A stretch of 64,000 nucleotides of DNA from Dactylorhiza incarnata. Taxonomy: Eukaryota > Streptophyta > Magnoliopsida > Asparagales > Orchidaceae. Location of the stretch: the NCBI GenBank assembly GCA_033032865.1, contig JAWHQI010000074.1, positions 8,984,501 to 9,048,500 of the forward strand, given 5' to 3'. Shown one piece after another: positions 1 through 10,096 of this stretch. The notes below the pieces were generated by a model. It was not told the origin of the DNA and ran no database searches. It saw only the letters and a list, made by a program, of their open reading frames with translations. The translations under genes and the position numbers were made by a program. How positions within the stretch are numbered: position 1 is the first letter of the stretch; every line of letters starts with the position of its first letter.

Positions 1-35
1 AACCTGTGTCCCCCGAAACCCTCGCATCTTGTTAC

Positions 36-416
36 TCAACTTTCGCTCCAATCCGCTCGTTGGCCTCGACAGTGAGCTGCAAGAGTATGAGACCCATCCA
101 GGCAAGAGTAGGAGAAGCAAAGCGATTCAATAGAAAGAGTTAAAAGTGAAATATAAACCAAATCAGAAACCCCCAGGCCCACGCCGGGGGCTGGCAAATG
201 TTGTTGCCCATAGGGGATACTCACCGTCTCAATCGGCTCTTGGTGGAGTTTTTTGGCAACCTCCTGTTTCCCACACATTCTAGGGGAACAATCTGAATGC
301 TCCATGATGAGGGCCATCAGGCCAGACATGCCATTTTTGGACTTCTCCCTCTGCATAGTAATGTGAGCCATAAGATAGTCAGACGAAAGCATCTTGGCGG
401 GAAGTCTAGCTGTCAT
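36..416 (-). CDS. Unrecognised 126-aa ORF
   Basis: This minus-strand ORF starts about 70 bases downstream of the TATA-like box of the promoter-like block at 485-616. I do not recognise a domain. The middle is rich in Gly and Pro and there is no clear signal peptide or membrane segment. Its position mirrors the plus-strand ORF at 2824, which also lies just after a copy of the same promoter block. It may therefore be the start of an element-encoded extra ORF, or chance. The upstream ATG at 414-416 was chosen because it is the first one after the promoter block. Confidence 0.3.
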   Translation of the reverse strand: MTARLPAKMLSSDYLMAHITMQREKSKNGMSGLMALIMEHSDCSPRMCGKQEVAKKLHQEPIETVSIPYGQQHLPAPGVGLGVSDLVYISLLTLSIESLCFSYSCLDGSHTLAAHCRGQRADWSES

Positions 417-484
417 GAAGTTGGCCGGTAAGGATGAGAGAGGAAGAAGAAGGAGGGGGGCTTCAGAGTTCCATACATCACCAA

Positions 485-616
485 CTCGAGGAATTTATAG
501 CAGTTTGGTGGGGACCTCCGAAACGATTCCTCGGGGTCCCAGAATCGACAAATTAGGTGTTTGGACGATCTTTTCGAGCTCAAGGTGAGCTCAAAAAGAG
601 CGGGAATTATGTACAA
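485..616 (-). promoter_or_regulatory. Promoter-like block with TATA box, minus strand
   Basis: Read on the minus strand this block begins with GTACATAATTCCCGCTCTTT and ends with a TATA-like CTATAAATTCC at about 491-501. It is clearly homologous to the plus-strand block at 2618-2760: same order of short matching segments and the same distance to the TATA box. Direction and role are inferred from the TATA box. Confidence 0.5.
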
Positions 617-869
617 CCTCGAATTTGATGAGTGGACACGATCGGATCGACTTGAAGGAGTAAGTGAGTTTGATCAGAATCACAGAGTCCTGGTCCATGG
701 GAGAGCCCCAAGGGAAAGGAGAGCTCGCTTAAGAGGAAGTCTCTGGGCAAACACCGGTAATAGGAGGCACTTGCAAAGGGGAGATAGATTCTGAGGAGAG
801 CACTTAGTAGTGGAGGGACTCGCCAGGCAGTAAGGGGGAAAGAATGTGAGTGCCCTATCTCATAAGGCA

Positions 870-1349
870 CTCGTCTAGCCCTTGATTACAAGGGCAAATA
901 CTCCCCACAAGGGGAGCACTCGCCCCCAGGGGAGGATCTGCTCCCAAGGTCACTTTGGCCTGCCCTTAGCATTTCCAAACAGCAGGATCACGTTATGCGC
1001 AGACAAAATATGGTTGCAGTTAGTAGAAACTGAAATGCGGACGCCGCTATCTGCAGGCCATTTTCTAAATCTATAAATAGACCCCAAGGGCACCTTAAAA
1101 GAGAGGATTTTCTTTCGAGGAGAAGAACTAAAAAGAGAGCCCATGCTTTCCTAGTATACTCCTCGATTCTGTAAGGTGTCGAGCTCAGTCTTGGTTTGGG
1201 AGGGGGAGATCTTTGATCTTCTGGGTATATGGCGGGACCTGCTCGCTGCAGCTTAAGGGGTCTGTTTTAGGCTAGCCACCAAAGTGAGAGAGTTTCTTGG
1301 TTCTGAGTGTTCGGTTTTATACACACCCTAGTGTGAAAGCACGTCACAT
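870..1349 (+). promoter_or_regulatory. LTR-like block with TATA box
   Basis: ACTCGC-type motifs and short G/C-rich inverted repeats (CCCCACAAGGGG at 902-913) precede a good TATA box, CTATAAATAG at 1071-1080. A transcribed-looking leader follows. A possible LTR end, CACGTCACA, lies near 1349. No second copy is seen in the window, so LTR status is not proven. Confidence 0.3.
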
Positions 1350-2252
1350 TTGCGCAGCAGAAGATACAACCAAGAAGAACCATAAATAGTTAAAGAATCT
1401 TGTGATTTCATGAATCTAGAAATAGGAGAAGCAACACTTTATGATATACCTGAAAGGGATTGAGTCAACACTCAATCGTGGTGCTCCACAACGAAATCCC
1501 AAGAACAAACATCGAGTTTTGAGCACAGAAAAGGATCTGCGCCTCTATAGAAGTCCACACGAGTGAAAAAGAACCATAGCTTCTTGTCGAACAAGAACTA
1601 GGTCGGAGAAGAAAAGCCCTCTATGTTTCCTACAGACTACTAGATCAATCAAGGGGAAAGGCGGCGACGGTGACTACGGGTTGCGGAAAATCTTAGTCGG
1701 TCGGAATGCTTTCTTCGGCTTGCGGAACACTTCCGTTTATCTGAAAATCGCAAAGGGAGAGAGCACAACAGGGCATAAAATCGTGTCCTATTTATACCCC
1801 AGACGAGAAAGAAGATATTTGTGTTGGAACCGAGATTCTTCCCAACGAGGAGTTCAGACCCCTGAAAGGGGGCAGCTAGCAATTACTGATCCCACAGAGG
1901 AACTTGACCGAAGAGTTAGAATGAAATACCGACTCTTCGCTGCAGCGTGGAGGTCCCACCACACACCCGGAATATCATAGAGTGCTTCCCCTCCTAAGTC
2001 AAAGCTGAAGTCGGGCACCTTGGAGAGCCTGAGGAGCTGACTGAAGACGTCCTAAGGAGGAAGAAGTCAAAGATCTGGGTCCTCCCCAAAGGTGCCCTTC
2101 AGGATTTATATAAAGTTTCTCTCTTCTAGTCTGCTAATATCCAAACTCTGCTTTTTAGTTTTACTAATCGCACCACCAATGGGTTAGTTAACAGCCAAAC
2201 TCCACTGTTTTGAAGAGCTATTGGCAGCCCACAAAGGGTATTTGGGTAAATT
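1350..2252. other. No recognisable gene
   Basis: Only short ORFs on either strand, none with a domain I recognise. A TATA-like TTATATAAAG occurs near 2106-2115. It is treated as decayed element sequence. Confidence 0.4.
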
Positions 2253-2570
2253 TGCCTGTATACCCTTACTGGGCGAGTAGCCTGTGAAGGCGCCACTCGC
2301 CAGTCTTCCCGCGAGCAGGGATCGAGAGGTCTCCCTACGTGAGTGGCTCGTGAAGGTGCCACTCGCTAGCCTCCTAATGCTACGAATACCATCCTGAATA
2401 GCTCATGCGAGCATGCGATCCACCACTCGCCCCAGCATTCACTAAATGCACCCTAAAGAGGCGAGCATACACTTACCTCGCCCTCGCACTATGCTCCAAG
2501 CAAGGAGGTAAGTCTGCCTCGCCTCCCCTCACCCTCGCGACTCGCTCGCCGCTAGTCGGTGAGCCTCTAC
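2253..2570. repeat. Cluster of ACTCGC / GCGAGT motifs
   Basis: The six-base core ACTCGC occurs repeatedly in both orientations, for example GGCGAGT near 2270 facing CCACTCGCC near 2290, then again near 2350, 2425, 2460, 2510 and 2540. The cluster ends about 170 bases upstream of the TATA box at 2741-2750. The same core is dense at 61195-61530. Confidence 0.55.
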
Positions 2571-2617
2571 CCACTTTGCATATGCCTGATTCTCCAGTTT
2601 ACCCTTCGGAGAACATG

Positions 2618-2760
2618 GGGTTGTACATAATCCCAGCTCTTTGTGAGATTATCCTAAGCTTGTAAAGAAACGTCCAACCCCTAGTGTTCGTCGGTGATTG
2701 CTGACCTGGCAGGAATCTTCTGGTGGGCCCCATCCCCAACGCTATAAATACCGCCAATCA
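2618..2760 (+). promoter_or_regulatory. Promoter-like block of the plus-strand extra ORF
   Basis: The block starts with GGGTTGTACATAATCCCAGC and ends with the TATA box GCTATAAATACC at 2741-2752. It is the plus-strand homologue of the block at 485-616. An ATG-started ORF follows at 2824, which fits a promoter with a short leader. Confidence 0.55.
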
Positions 2761-2823
2761 GGGGCGATGGGTAACCCTTTCACCTTCTGTCTTCTTTCGC
2801 CAAATGCTACAGTAGCCACCGAA

Positions 2824-3230
2824 ATGCCTCTTCCGGAAGAAGCCCAAGCTCGCCTGAACGCGTCGCAAGCGAACAAACATTCGATCACTGTTCAACTCGC
2901 CCCTTGGCTCTCCCGACAGGCCCCTCCGACCTTCCCCAAGATTAAAAAGGCGAAGACGGTCCGGCAAAGGTGGTCCGACGACATCTAGGGGAGGATGGGT
3001 TCTCACCCTTGGATCCATCGCTAGACACCAGGCTCGTCGAGCAGGTACTCAGATTGACAGATTGGTCCCCCACATAATTATGCTAACACTACTTTCTTTT
3101 TTGCAGAGCACGCTCCTGGAGGGAGCCATTGCGAGCGAGGCCCTTATGGTCACTCGCCTCGCCTCACCTAGGAGGACCCTCTCTGCGTCAATGGACATGG
3201 ACGTCGCCAACATACGTGTCCCCTCGCCGT
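2824..3230 (+). pseudogene. Start of extra (antisense) ORF of the Tat-like element, with intron
   Basis: The first segment (2824-2988) opens with MPLPEEAQARL and runs 54 codons to a stop. In another frame, coding-like sequence continues to CAG at 3044. A GT at 3045 and an AG at 3105-3106 bound a 62-base intron with a TGCTAAC branch site and a pyrimidine tract. The frame then continues from 3107 to a TGA at 3228-3230. Relative to the minus-strand pol at the right end this ORF is antisense. Tat-lineage elements are known to carry extra ORFs, often antisense, between pol and the 3' LTR. No domain is recognised, and one frameshift must be assumed. Confidence 0.4.
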
Positions 3231-3290
3231 GACCGGGTGAGCTTCCTGTACTTCTCATCGACGAGTTCCTTGATCTCATCGACGAGTTCC

Positions 3291-4317
3291 TTTATCCTTC
3301 TTTTATTTTATTCCCTTTCCATTTCCTTCTCTCGAGAAAAATAGTCGTTTGGCTTATTGGAAAAGGATATCATTTATTGTTGAAAAGGAAAGGAATTAAG
3401 ATTTTTGCTGAATCAGTTGAAGTTCCAAGGGAAATAATTAATGTAGATTATTCTATTCCTATTCAGAGATTAGAAATTCAAATCAGTCGTATTCTCTCAG
3501 AAAATATAGGATACCAGAAAGAAAAAGAAGATAGACACAGAGATAGAAAATATCAGAGCATCTGTCGAGAGAGAAAAATATTCAGAAAGAAAAAGAAAGT
3601 TCATCTTCCTCAAGTAGCTCATCTCATTCTCTGAGATCATCTTCAAGATCAACTCTCAGTGTTCTGCTGCAAGTTTCAAATCTTCATTAGAGCAACAATA
3701 ATCTGAGGAACTTCTGTCTCTCAGATTCATCAGCTTATCAAGGAAGATATTTTTATTCAAGAGAAAGCTCCATCCTCAAGCTGTCAAGAATTTCAATCAG
3801 ACAGGGGGAGCTTTACACCATCAATCCACTAGAGTCTTCTCTTAGATTGTTGACAGAGAAGAACCTCTTAACCCCATTATTCCATCTTGTACAGGGTTCT
3901 AACTCCCTTCAAAAGTTAACCTTTTGGTGACAGGGCACCTGAACAAAAACCTATGGTTTGGTTAGAGCACCTGATCAAAAGCTCCTTGGTGTGTGGACAC
4001 CTGATCAAAAACCCCTTGGTGATAGGGCACCTGATCAAAAACCTAGTGGATCCTACCATGTGTGGTAGAAGAGTAGACGTACCCAGATTTATTGGGGAAC
4101 AACTATAAAATCCTTGTGTCTCTGTGCTTGTGATTTTTTGTGTTTTTGTGCTGTGCTGATTTCTTTTTATTTTGTTTTTATAAATCACTCTATACACATA
4201 TATATATATATCACTATTTTAATTCCGCTATAAAATTAAGGGAAAAGTTTTTAATACTCTATTCACCCCCCCCCCCCCCCCCCTCTAGAGTAAATCTAAG
4301 ATCTAAACTCTCCTTCA
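3291..4317 (+). repeat. 5' LTR of element B, 5'-truncated
   Basis: Matches 13197-14217 almost throughout, including a long C tract (4266-4283) near its 3' end. The first ~525 bases of the LTR, which hold the TTCGACGAA cluster in the 3' copy, are absent. Two ATCGACGAGTTCC units at 3257-3290 may be a remnant of that cluster. Confidence 0.8.
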
Positions 4318-4319
4318 AT

Positions 4320-4331
4320 TGGTATCAAAGC
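4320..4331 (+). other. Primer binding site of element B
   Basis: TGGTATCAAAGC follows two bases after the LTR end. It differs by one base from the plant tRNA-iMet primer complement TGGTATCAGAGC. A second TGGTATCAGAG lies at about 4383-4393. Confidence 0.75.
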
Positions 4332-4481
4332 AAGGTTGATTATATTAATCACCTTCAACTGATACTTAATTGCACTTTCAATTGGTATCAGAGAGTAGTT
4401 GATTTTTACGGGCTAACACCTGAATCATAAAGATCAATTAGATCTTAATTTATTTTAGAGTTTTCTTTTTCTTAAAAACTC

Positions 4482-6541
4482 ATGGCACAAAATAAAGAAT
4501 ATTCTAGCACAATACCTCCTATGTGCAATCTCAGTAAGTTTGCACTATGGAAGACAAGGATTAGGTTGCAAATGAATTCTATTGATGAGGAAATTTTCAA
4601 TGTGATTTTGACAGGACCTCCAGCTTCAACAGCAACAACAAGTGCTGAAGCACCAGTAAACAACAATGTTGTTCCACCACCTGAGTGGACAGAGGCCCAG
4701 AAGAAGCAAAGAAGTGCAGATGCAAAAGCAATGAACATTCTAGCACAGACAATGTCTGATGACATTTTTCAGAAAGTGGTGGAATGCACTTCTGCAAGAG
4801 AGATCTGGATCTCTCAACAACATGGTTGAAGGATCAGCAGATGAAAGAAAGGATAGAAGATCTCACCTAATCTCCCAGTATGAGAATTTCAAAAAGGGAG
4901 AATCAGAAACAGTTGCTTATATGTACAATAGGCTCAGCCTCATAATTAATGAGCTGAAATCTTTGGACAAAGTGATCTCTATCACTGAGGTCAATGATAA
5001 GATCCAAATGTGCTTCCCCAGCACATAAGACTCTAGGATCTGGCCAATCAAGGAAGCCAGAAGCCTTAATGAGATCTCAACTGAGATCTTGTTAGGCAAA
5101 CTCAAATCTTATGAGCAGCTTATCAAAACCAGAGAAGCTGAATAATCAACTTCATCTTCAGCATCCAAGAAGGAGAAGAATATAGCTTTCCAAGCTACTA
5201 ATGAAGAAGAAAAGGATCCAAGAGATGAGGAGTTCATGAGCCTTCTATCCAAAAGGTTCTACAAGATGGCTAGAAAGGACTTCAGAAAGAAGGAATCCAG
5301 ATCTAGAGAAAAGCTAAGGTATGATAAATCAAATTCTAAAGAGATTATCTGTTTTGGTTGCAGGAAACCTGGACATATTCTGCCAGAATGTTCAGAGAAT
5401 CAAAAGAAGGAAAAGAGAAAGGACAAAGAAGACAAGAAGCACCCCAGCAAGTCTTCCTGCCACAAGCACAAACACAAGGGAAGAGGATTTGTAGCAGAAA
5501 CTTGGAGTGAAACTGAATCAGAATCTTCATCAAGTTCTTCTGATGATGAAGAAGAATCAAAAGAAAAAGACCAATGCTTGATGTCCATTTATGACTCAGC
5601 AGTGAGTCAGAACTTGCACCTTCATCCAACTCTTCTGATGATGAGGATGATGAAGAAGAAAAGAATTTATGCATTATGGCTATCAATGCCTCCTCAAACA
5701 ACTCAGATGAAGAAGAATCAGAAGCTGACAATGACACTGATCAGGTAATATCTAATTTTGATTTTAATTCAGTTGAATTCAAAGATGAATTCAAAGTTCT
5801 TTGCTTAGACTTAATAAAATCTGAGAAGGAAATAATCTCTCTCAGAAATAAGCTAGCTGATATGAAAAAATAAGTGAAGAAAATGCTAATCTTAAGAAAG
5901 ATTTTGCTGCCTCTAGAGAACAAATTATTCTTATTGAGAATAAACTTTCTGAGGCCAAGAAATTTGAAGAATCCCTAAATGGGAGAAGCATCAAACTGAT
6001 GGACAATACAAGCACAGTAAATGCCAGATTAAGTGGCAAACTAGGCTTGGGTGCATCATCAACTGAGCCACCTCTTATTAAGACGAACATACTCTCTACA
6101 CCTATAAAATTCATTTCTGCTAAAAGCAAAGAGGCTGTAGATGTAAATAAAAACATTTCAAGCAAGGCTGTCAAGAATAAGGGAATTCAGCAGAATTCGT
6201 CGAACGGAGCTCAACGAAATCAGACGAATTCGTCGAAGGGAGATCGACGAACTCTGAAGACAGATTTTCTGTATAGTCATTATTCGAACGGCGCTCGACG
6301 AAGGCATATCCATTCGTCAAACGGCGATCGACGAACTCATCCCAGTTCGTCGAACAGAAAATATACAGAAAATTTACAGAATTCTTATTCTTTACATACT
6401 TACAATCCTTTCACTGAATCGATAATTCCTCCAAGGAGATATCATCCAAAAGGTTATAAGGATCAGCCTGAAATGTCTTTTGTTTCAGAGTTTTGTGGTA
6501 AATCAAAAGGACCCAAGGTAGTCTGGGTCAAAAACAACTAG
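4482..6541 (+). pseudogene. gag: Gag of element B
   Basis: Capsid/nucleocapsid protein that would package element RNA. The N-terminal part (MAQNKEYSSTIPPM, then FALWKTRIRLQMNS) is a copia-type gag domain. A CX2CX4HX4C zinc knuckle, CFGCRKPGHILPEC, lies at about 5350-5391. Acidic, Ser-rich and Lys-rich coiled-coil stretches follow, as in Sirevirus gags. The last part, 6194-6356, encodes repeated SSNG-x-R-R units from the TTCGTCGAA hairpin array. The ORF is broken near 4825, at 5026-5028 (TAA) and at further frame changes to 5999. It ends at a TAG (6539-6541) in the same frame as protease. Confidence 0.8.
6194..6356 (+). repeat. TTCGTCGAA...TCGACGAA hairpin repeats inside gag
   Basis: About four copies of a stem TTCGTCGA, loop ACGGNGN, stem TCGACGAA. 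They lie in the coding frame and are translated as Ser-Ser-Asn-Gly-x-x-Arg. The same core recurs at 9764-9966, in B's LTR and in C2's LTRs. Confidence 0.8.
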
Positions 6542-6556
6542 TTTTATTTTTCTATT

Positions 6557-9500
6557 TTGCAGGTACACAGCTATCCAAGCAAGAATGAAAAATGGTATTT
6601 GGATAGTGGATGTTCAAAGCACATGACAGGAAATAAGGCCAACCTGAACAACTACAAGGCAAAGCTTGGACCCAAGGTGATCTTTGGAGAATCCAACTGT
6701 GGACAAACCAAAGGCTATGGTCAAATCAAAGTTGGAGCAGTGACCTTCAAGGAGGTAGCCTATGTCAAGGGTCTGAAGCACAACCTCATCAGCATAAGCC
6801 AGTTATGTGATGAAGGTTATTAGGTAACTTTCAATCATTCCTTATGTCTTATTACTAATAATAAAAACATTAATGTGTTATCTGGTATTAGACATGAAAA
6901 TATTTATTTAGTCAATTTTGACTCTGCCAATTCTGATATTTGCTTATTCAATTCTATAAGTAAAACTAATGAATTATGGCATAAAAGGCTTGGACATATT
7001 AACCTTAGAACTATATTTAAGCTTTCTAAGGACAATCTTGTTAGAGGACTCCCATCTGGTTCATACAAGGAGGAACGGCTTTACAGGGCTTATCAATTAG
7101 GTAAGCAAACTAGAAGTTGTTTTAAGTCTTTATCCAAGAGTGATTCACCTAGGATTTTGTACTTACTGCACTTGGACCTTTTTGGACCTACTGCAATACA
7201 AAGCTTAGGAGGGAAGAATTACTCTTTAGTGATTGTAGATGACTTCTCAAGATTCACTTGGGTTTTCTTTCTTAGGAACAAGTCTGACACCTTTAGTGTT
7301 CTGACAGACTTTCTCAGGTCGTCCATCAAAATTGAGTACTCTAGTGTAGTTGCATTGATCAGAAGTGATCATGGCACTGAGTTTGAGTCTCTTATAATGA
7401 GAGAATTCTGTGGAAAAGAAGGGATCAGGCAATGTTTCTCTGCTCCTAGAACTCCTCAACAAAATGGGGTAGCTGAAAGGAAAAATAGAACCCTTATTGT
7501 ATCAGCAACTACATTACTTGCTGATGCAAACTTGCCACTATCTTTTTGGGCAGAGGCAGTGAGCACAGCTAATTATGTGTTGAACAGAAGCCTGATACAT
7601 AAACTTAAGGGCAAGACTCCCTATGAATTACTTGATAATAAAAGGCCTAAGGTTAACTATTTTAAGATATTTGGATGTAAATGCTATGTGCATAACAATG
7701 AAAAGAAGTATCTCAGGAAGTTTGAAGCAAAAGCTGCTGAAGGCATTTTCCTTGGATATTCTTTTTCTAGTAAGGCATATAGAGTTTACAACAAATCTAC
7801 TCTTAAGATAGAAGAGTCCATGCATGTATCTTTTGATGAGACTAACATGTTAATTGAGGAGAGGTACACCACCTCTACCAAGAATATTTTGTAGGTACCA
7901 GCTCTATGTGAACAGCTAAATGGATTAGATCTACAGAAAGAAGATTCTACACTTCCGTCAACTCAAAATCTTGAAGACAGTGAAGAAGAAGATCATCCAG
8001 ATCTTGCTGACAGCTCAAATCAAGTGACAACTGAACAAATTCCCCAAGTAGATATCATTGCTGAACCAACTCCAACTGTTGTCCACATCACATTTAGAGA
8101 TCACCCAATATCACAAGTGGTTGGTGATATTTCAGCAAGTGTTCAAACAAGGCATCAACTACACCAAAATCATATGCACACTTGTTTTCTATCACAAGTT
8201 GAACCTCAAACCATAAAAGATGCAGAACAAGATCCAAACTGGATTCTTACAGTGCAAGAGGAGCTCAACCAATTTGAAAGGAACAGGGTTTGGGATTTGG
8301 TTCCAAGACCAAAAGACCATCCAGTCATTGGCACCAAATGGGTCTTCAGGAACAAGCTTGATGATCAAGGCAACATAGTCAGAAACAAAGCAAGATTGGT
8401 AGCTCAAGGATATTCACAGTAAGAAGGAATTGACTATGATCAGACCTTTGCTCCTGTTGCAAGACTTGAAGCTATTAGGATCTTTCTGGCCTTTGCTGCA
8501 TTTAAGAAATTCAAGGTGTATCAAATGGATGTGAAGACTGCATTTCTCAATGGAGACATCAAAGAAGAAGTCTATGTGGAACAACCACCAGGTTTCATCT
8601 CTCCAACTCACTCCTCTTATGTATTTAAGCTTAATAAAGCTCTCTATGGTCTCAAACAAGCTCCCAGAGCATGGTATGAGACCTTAGCTAATTTTCTTTT
8701 GGAAAACAAGTTCTGTAGAGGCATAATTGATAAAACCTTATTTTTCAGGATATATAAAAATCAAACTCTGTTAGTTCAAATATATATAGATGACATAATT
8801 TTTGGCTCTACTGATTCAAATTTATGCAAAAGATTTTCCAACCTAATGCAATCTAAATTTGAAATGAGTAGTATGGGTGAATTATCATACTTCCTTGGTC
8901 TTCAAGTAAGCAAATTCCAAATGGCATATTCATATCACAATCCAAGTATGCTAAGGAATTAGTGAAAAGGTTTGGTATGTCTGATGCTTCCACCATGAAA
9001 ACACCCATGCCCTCAAATGTTCTTGTTGACACTAATGAATCAGGGAAACCTGTTGATCAGAAAGTTAATAGAGCAATTGTTGGCTCATTAATTTATTTAA
9101 CAGCAAGTAGGCCTGATATAATATTTGCTACTTGTATTTGTGATAGGTTTCAAGTTAACCCCAAAGAATCTCACCTAATTTACTAAAAAGAATTTTGAGA
9201 TATATAAAGGGCTGTCCTAATCTAGGACTCTGGTATCCAACTGCATCAGAATTTGAATTAACTGGATTTTTAGATTCTGATTATGCTGGATGCAGAGTAG
9301 ACAGGAAAAGCACATCAGGAACTTGCCAGTTTCTTGGTGATAGGCTTGTGTCTTGGTTTTGTAAGAAACAAACATCTGTGTCTACATCAACAGCTGAAGC
9401 TGAATACATAGCTGCATGCAGTTGCTGCTCACAGATATTTTGGATACAAAATCAGCTCCTAGACTATGGTGTCAATCTAAATAATTCAATTATATTTTGT

Positions 9501-9731
9501 GACAATACTAGTGCAATATCTATATCACAAAATCCAGTTCTCCATAGTAGGACTAAACACATAGAAATTAGGCACCACTTTATCAGAGATAATGTGGATA
9601 AAAATAAAATTTGCCTACAATTCAACTATACTGATTTGCAAAGAGCTGATATTTTCACCAAACCCTTGGATGAAAAGAAACATATTTTCTTTATAAATCA
9701 GCTAGGAATGATAGATGGAGATTCAATCTGA
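6557..9731 (+). pseudogene. pol: Pol of element B: protease, integrase, RT, RNase H
   Basis: Protease active site WYLDSGCSKHMTG near 6596-6634. GAG-pre-integrase motif LWHKRLGHINL near 6972. Integrase core with HLDLFGP, RSDHGTEFE and NGVAERKNRT (7165-7495) supplies the D-D-E residues. RT has [20 protein letters not shown] and YIDDIIFGS (8790-8815). RNase H has DSDYAG, STAEAEYIA and the closing ADIFTKPL (9270-9670). Stops and frame changes occur at 6821-6823, 7892-7894, 8420-8422, 8960-8962 and 9184-9186. The TTG at 6557 is only the frame opening after the TAG that ends gag; gag and pol share a frame. Confidence 0.9.
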
Positions 9732-9763
9732 TAAAAATTAAATTTTCTATTTATCCCCTCATT

Positions 9764-9966
9764 TTGTCGAACGGAGAACGATGAAATGCTATCATTCGTC
9801 GAATGGAGATCGATGATACTTAAGAGGTCAGGATCGACAAAGATAAGCGTGATCGTCGAACAGAGATCGACGAAAATTATTTTTTTTTGTCGAACGGTGT
9901 CAGACGAAGCCCTAAGTCTTTTCGAATTCTGATTCTATTAGGTTTAGTCGAACCCTGCTCTACGAA
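9764..9966 (+). repeat. TTCGTCGAA/TCGACGAA array upstream of extra ORF
   Basis: Five imperfect hairpin units follow the RNase H stop: GTCGAACGG near 9765, TTCGTCGAATGG near 9797, ATCGTCGAACAG near 9851, GTCGAACGG near 9890 and AGTCGAACC near 9947. Each is followed by a partial TCGACGAA. Several differ only by C-to-T or G-to-A at CpG. Confidence 0.8.
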
Positions 9967-9985
9967 AGTGTGCGCCCTTTTACGA

Positions 9986-10096
9986 TCTCTATATATAATC
10001 AAATCATTCATCTTATTTTATCTTTGCGCCTACAGAACTTGCCTTTCCCCTCCAGTTCCCCTTTGCACTTTATCGTTCACTCTTTTGCAGGTAACA
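9986..10096 (+). promoter_or_regulatory. Putative internal promoter and leader for extra ORF
   Basis: A TATA box, CTCTATATATAATC at 9987-10000, lies 20-35 bases after the hairpin array. A pyrimidine-rich leader follows, with a strong 3' splice site CTCTTTTGCAG ending at 10090, and the ATG is at 10097. This fits either an internal promoter or a spliced subgenomic message. Both are inferred. Confidence 0.45.

Larger units (their letters stand above)
1..3290. mobile_element. Decayed Tat-like retroelement flank, left side
   Basis: No pol domain is visible here. The stretch is assigned to the Tat-like layer because it holds ACTCGC/GCGAGT clusters like those at 61195-61530, next to the Tat-like pol at the right end, and because a plus-strand extra ORF starting at 2824 has a plausible 3' end at 60976-61051. 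It contains two homologous promoter-like blocks in opposite orientation, one LTR-like block and one short unrecognised ORF. The assignment is inference. A separate repeat or a second element is possible for the first 2 kb. Confidence 0.4.

Noticed and set aside
1681..1980. Host gene exon
   Set aside because: The 99-aa ORF has no recognisable domain, no splice context and many competing frames.
4472..5737. Minus-strand ORFs over gag of element B
   Set aside because: They are shadows of the plus-strand gag, rich in Ser from GAA/GAT codons read backwards.
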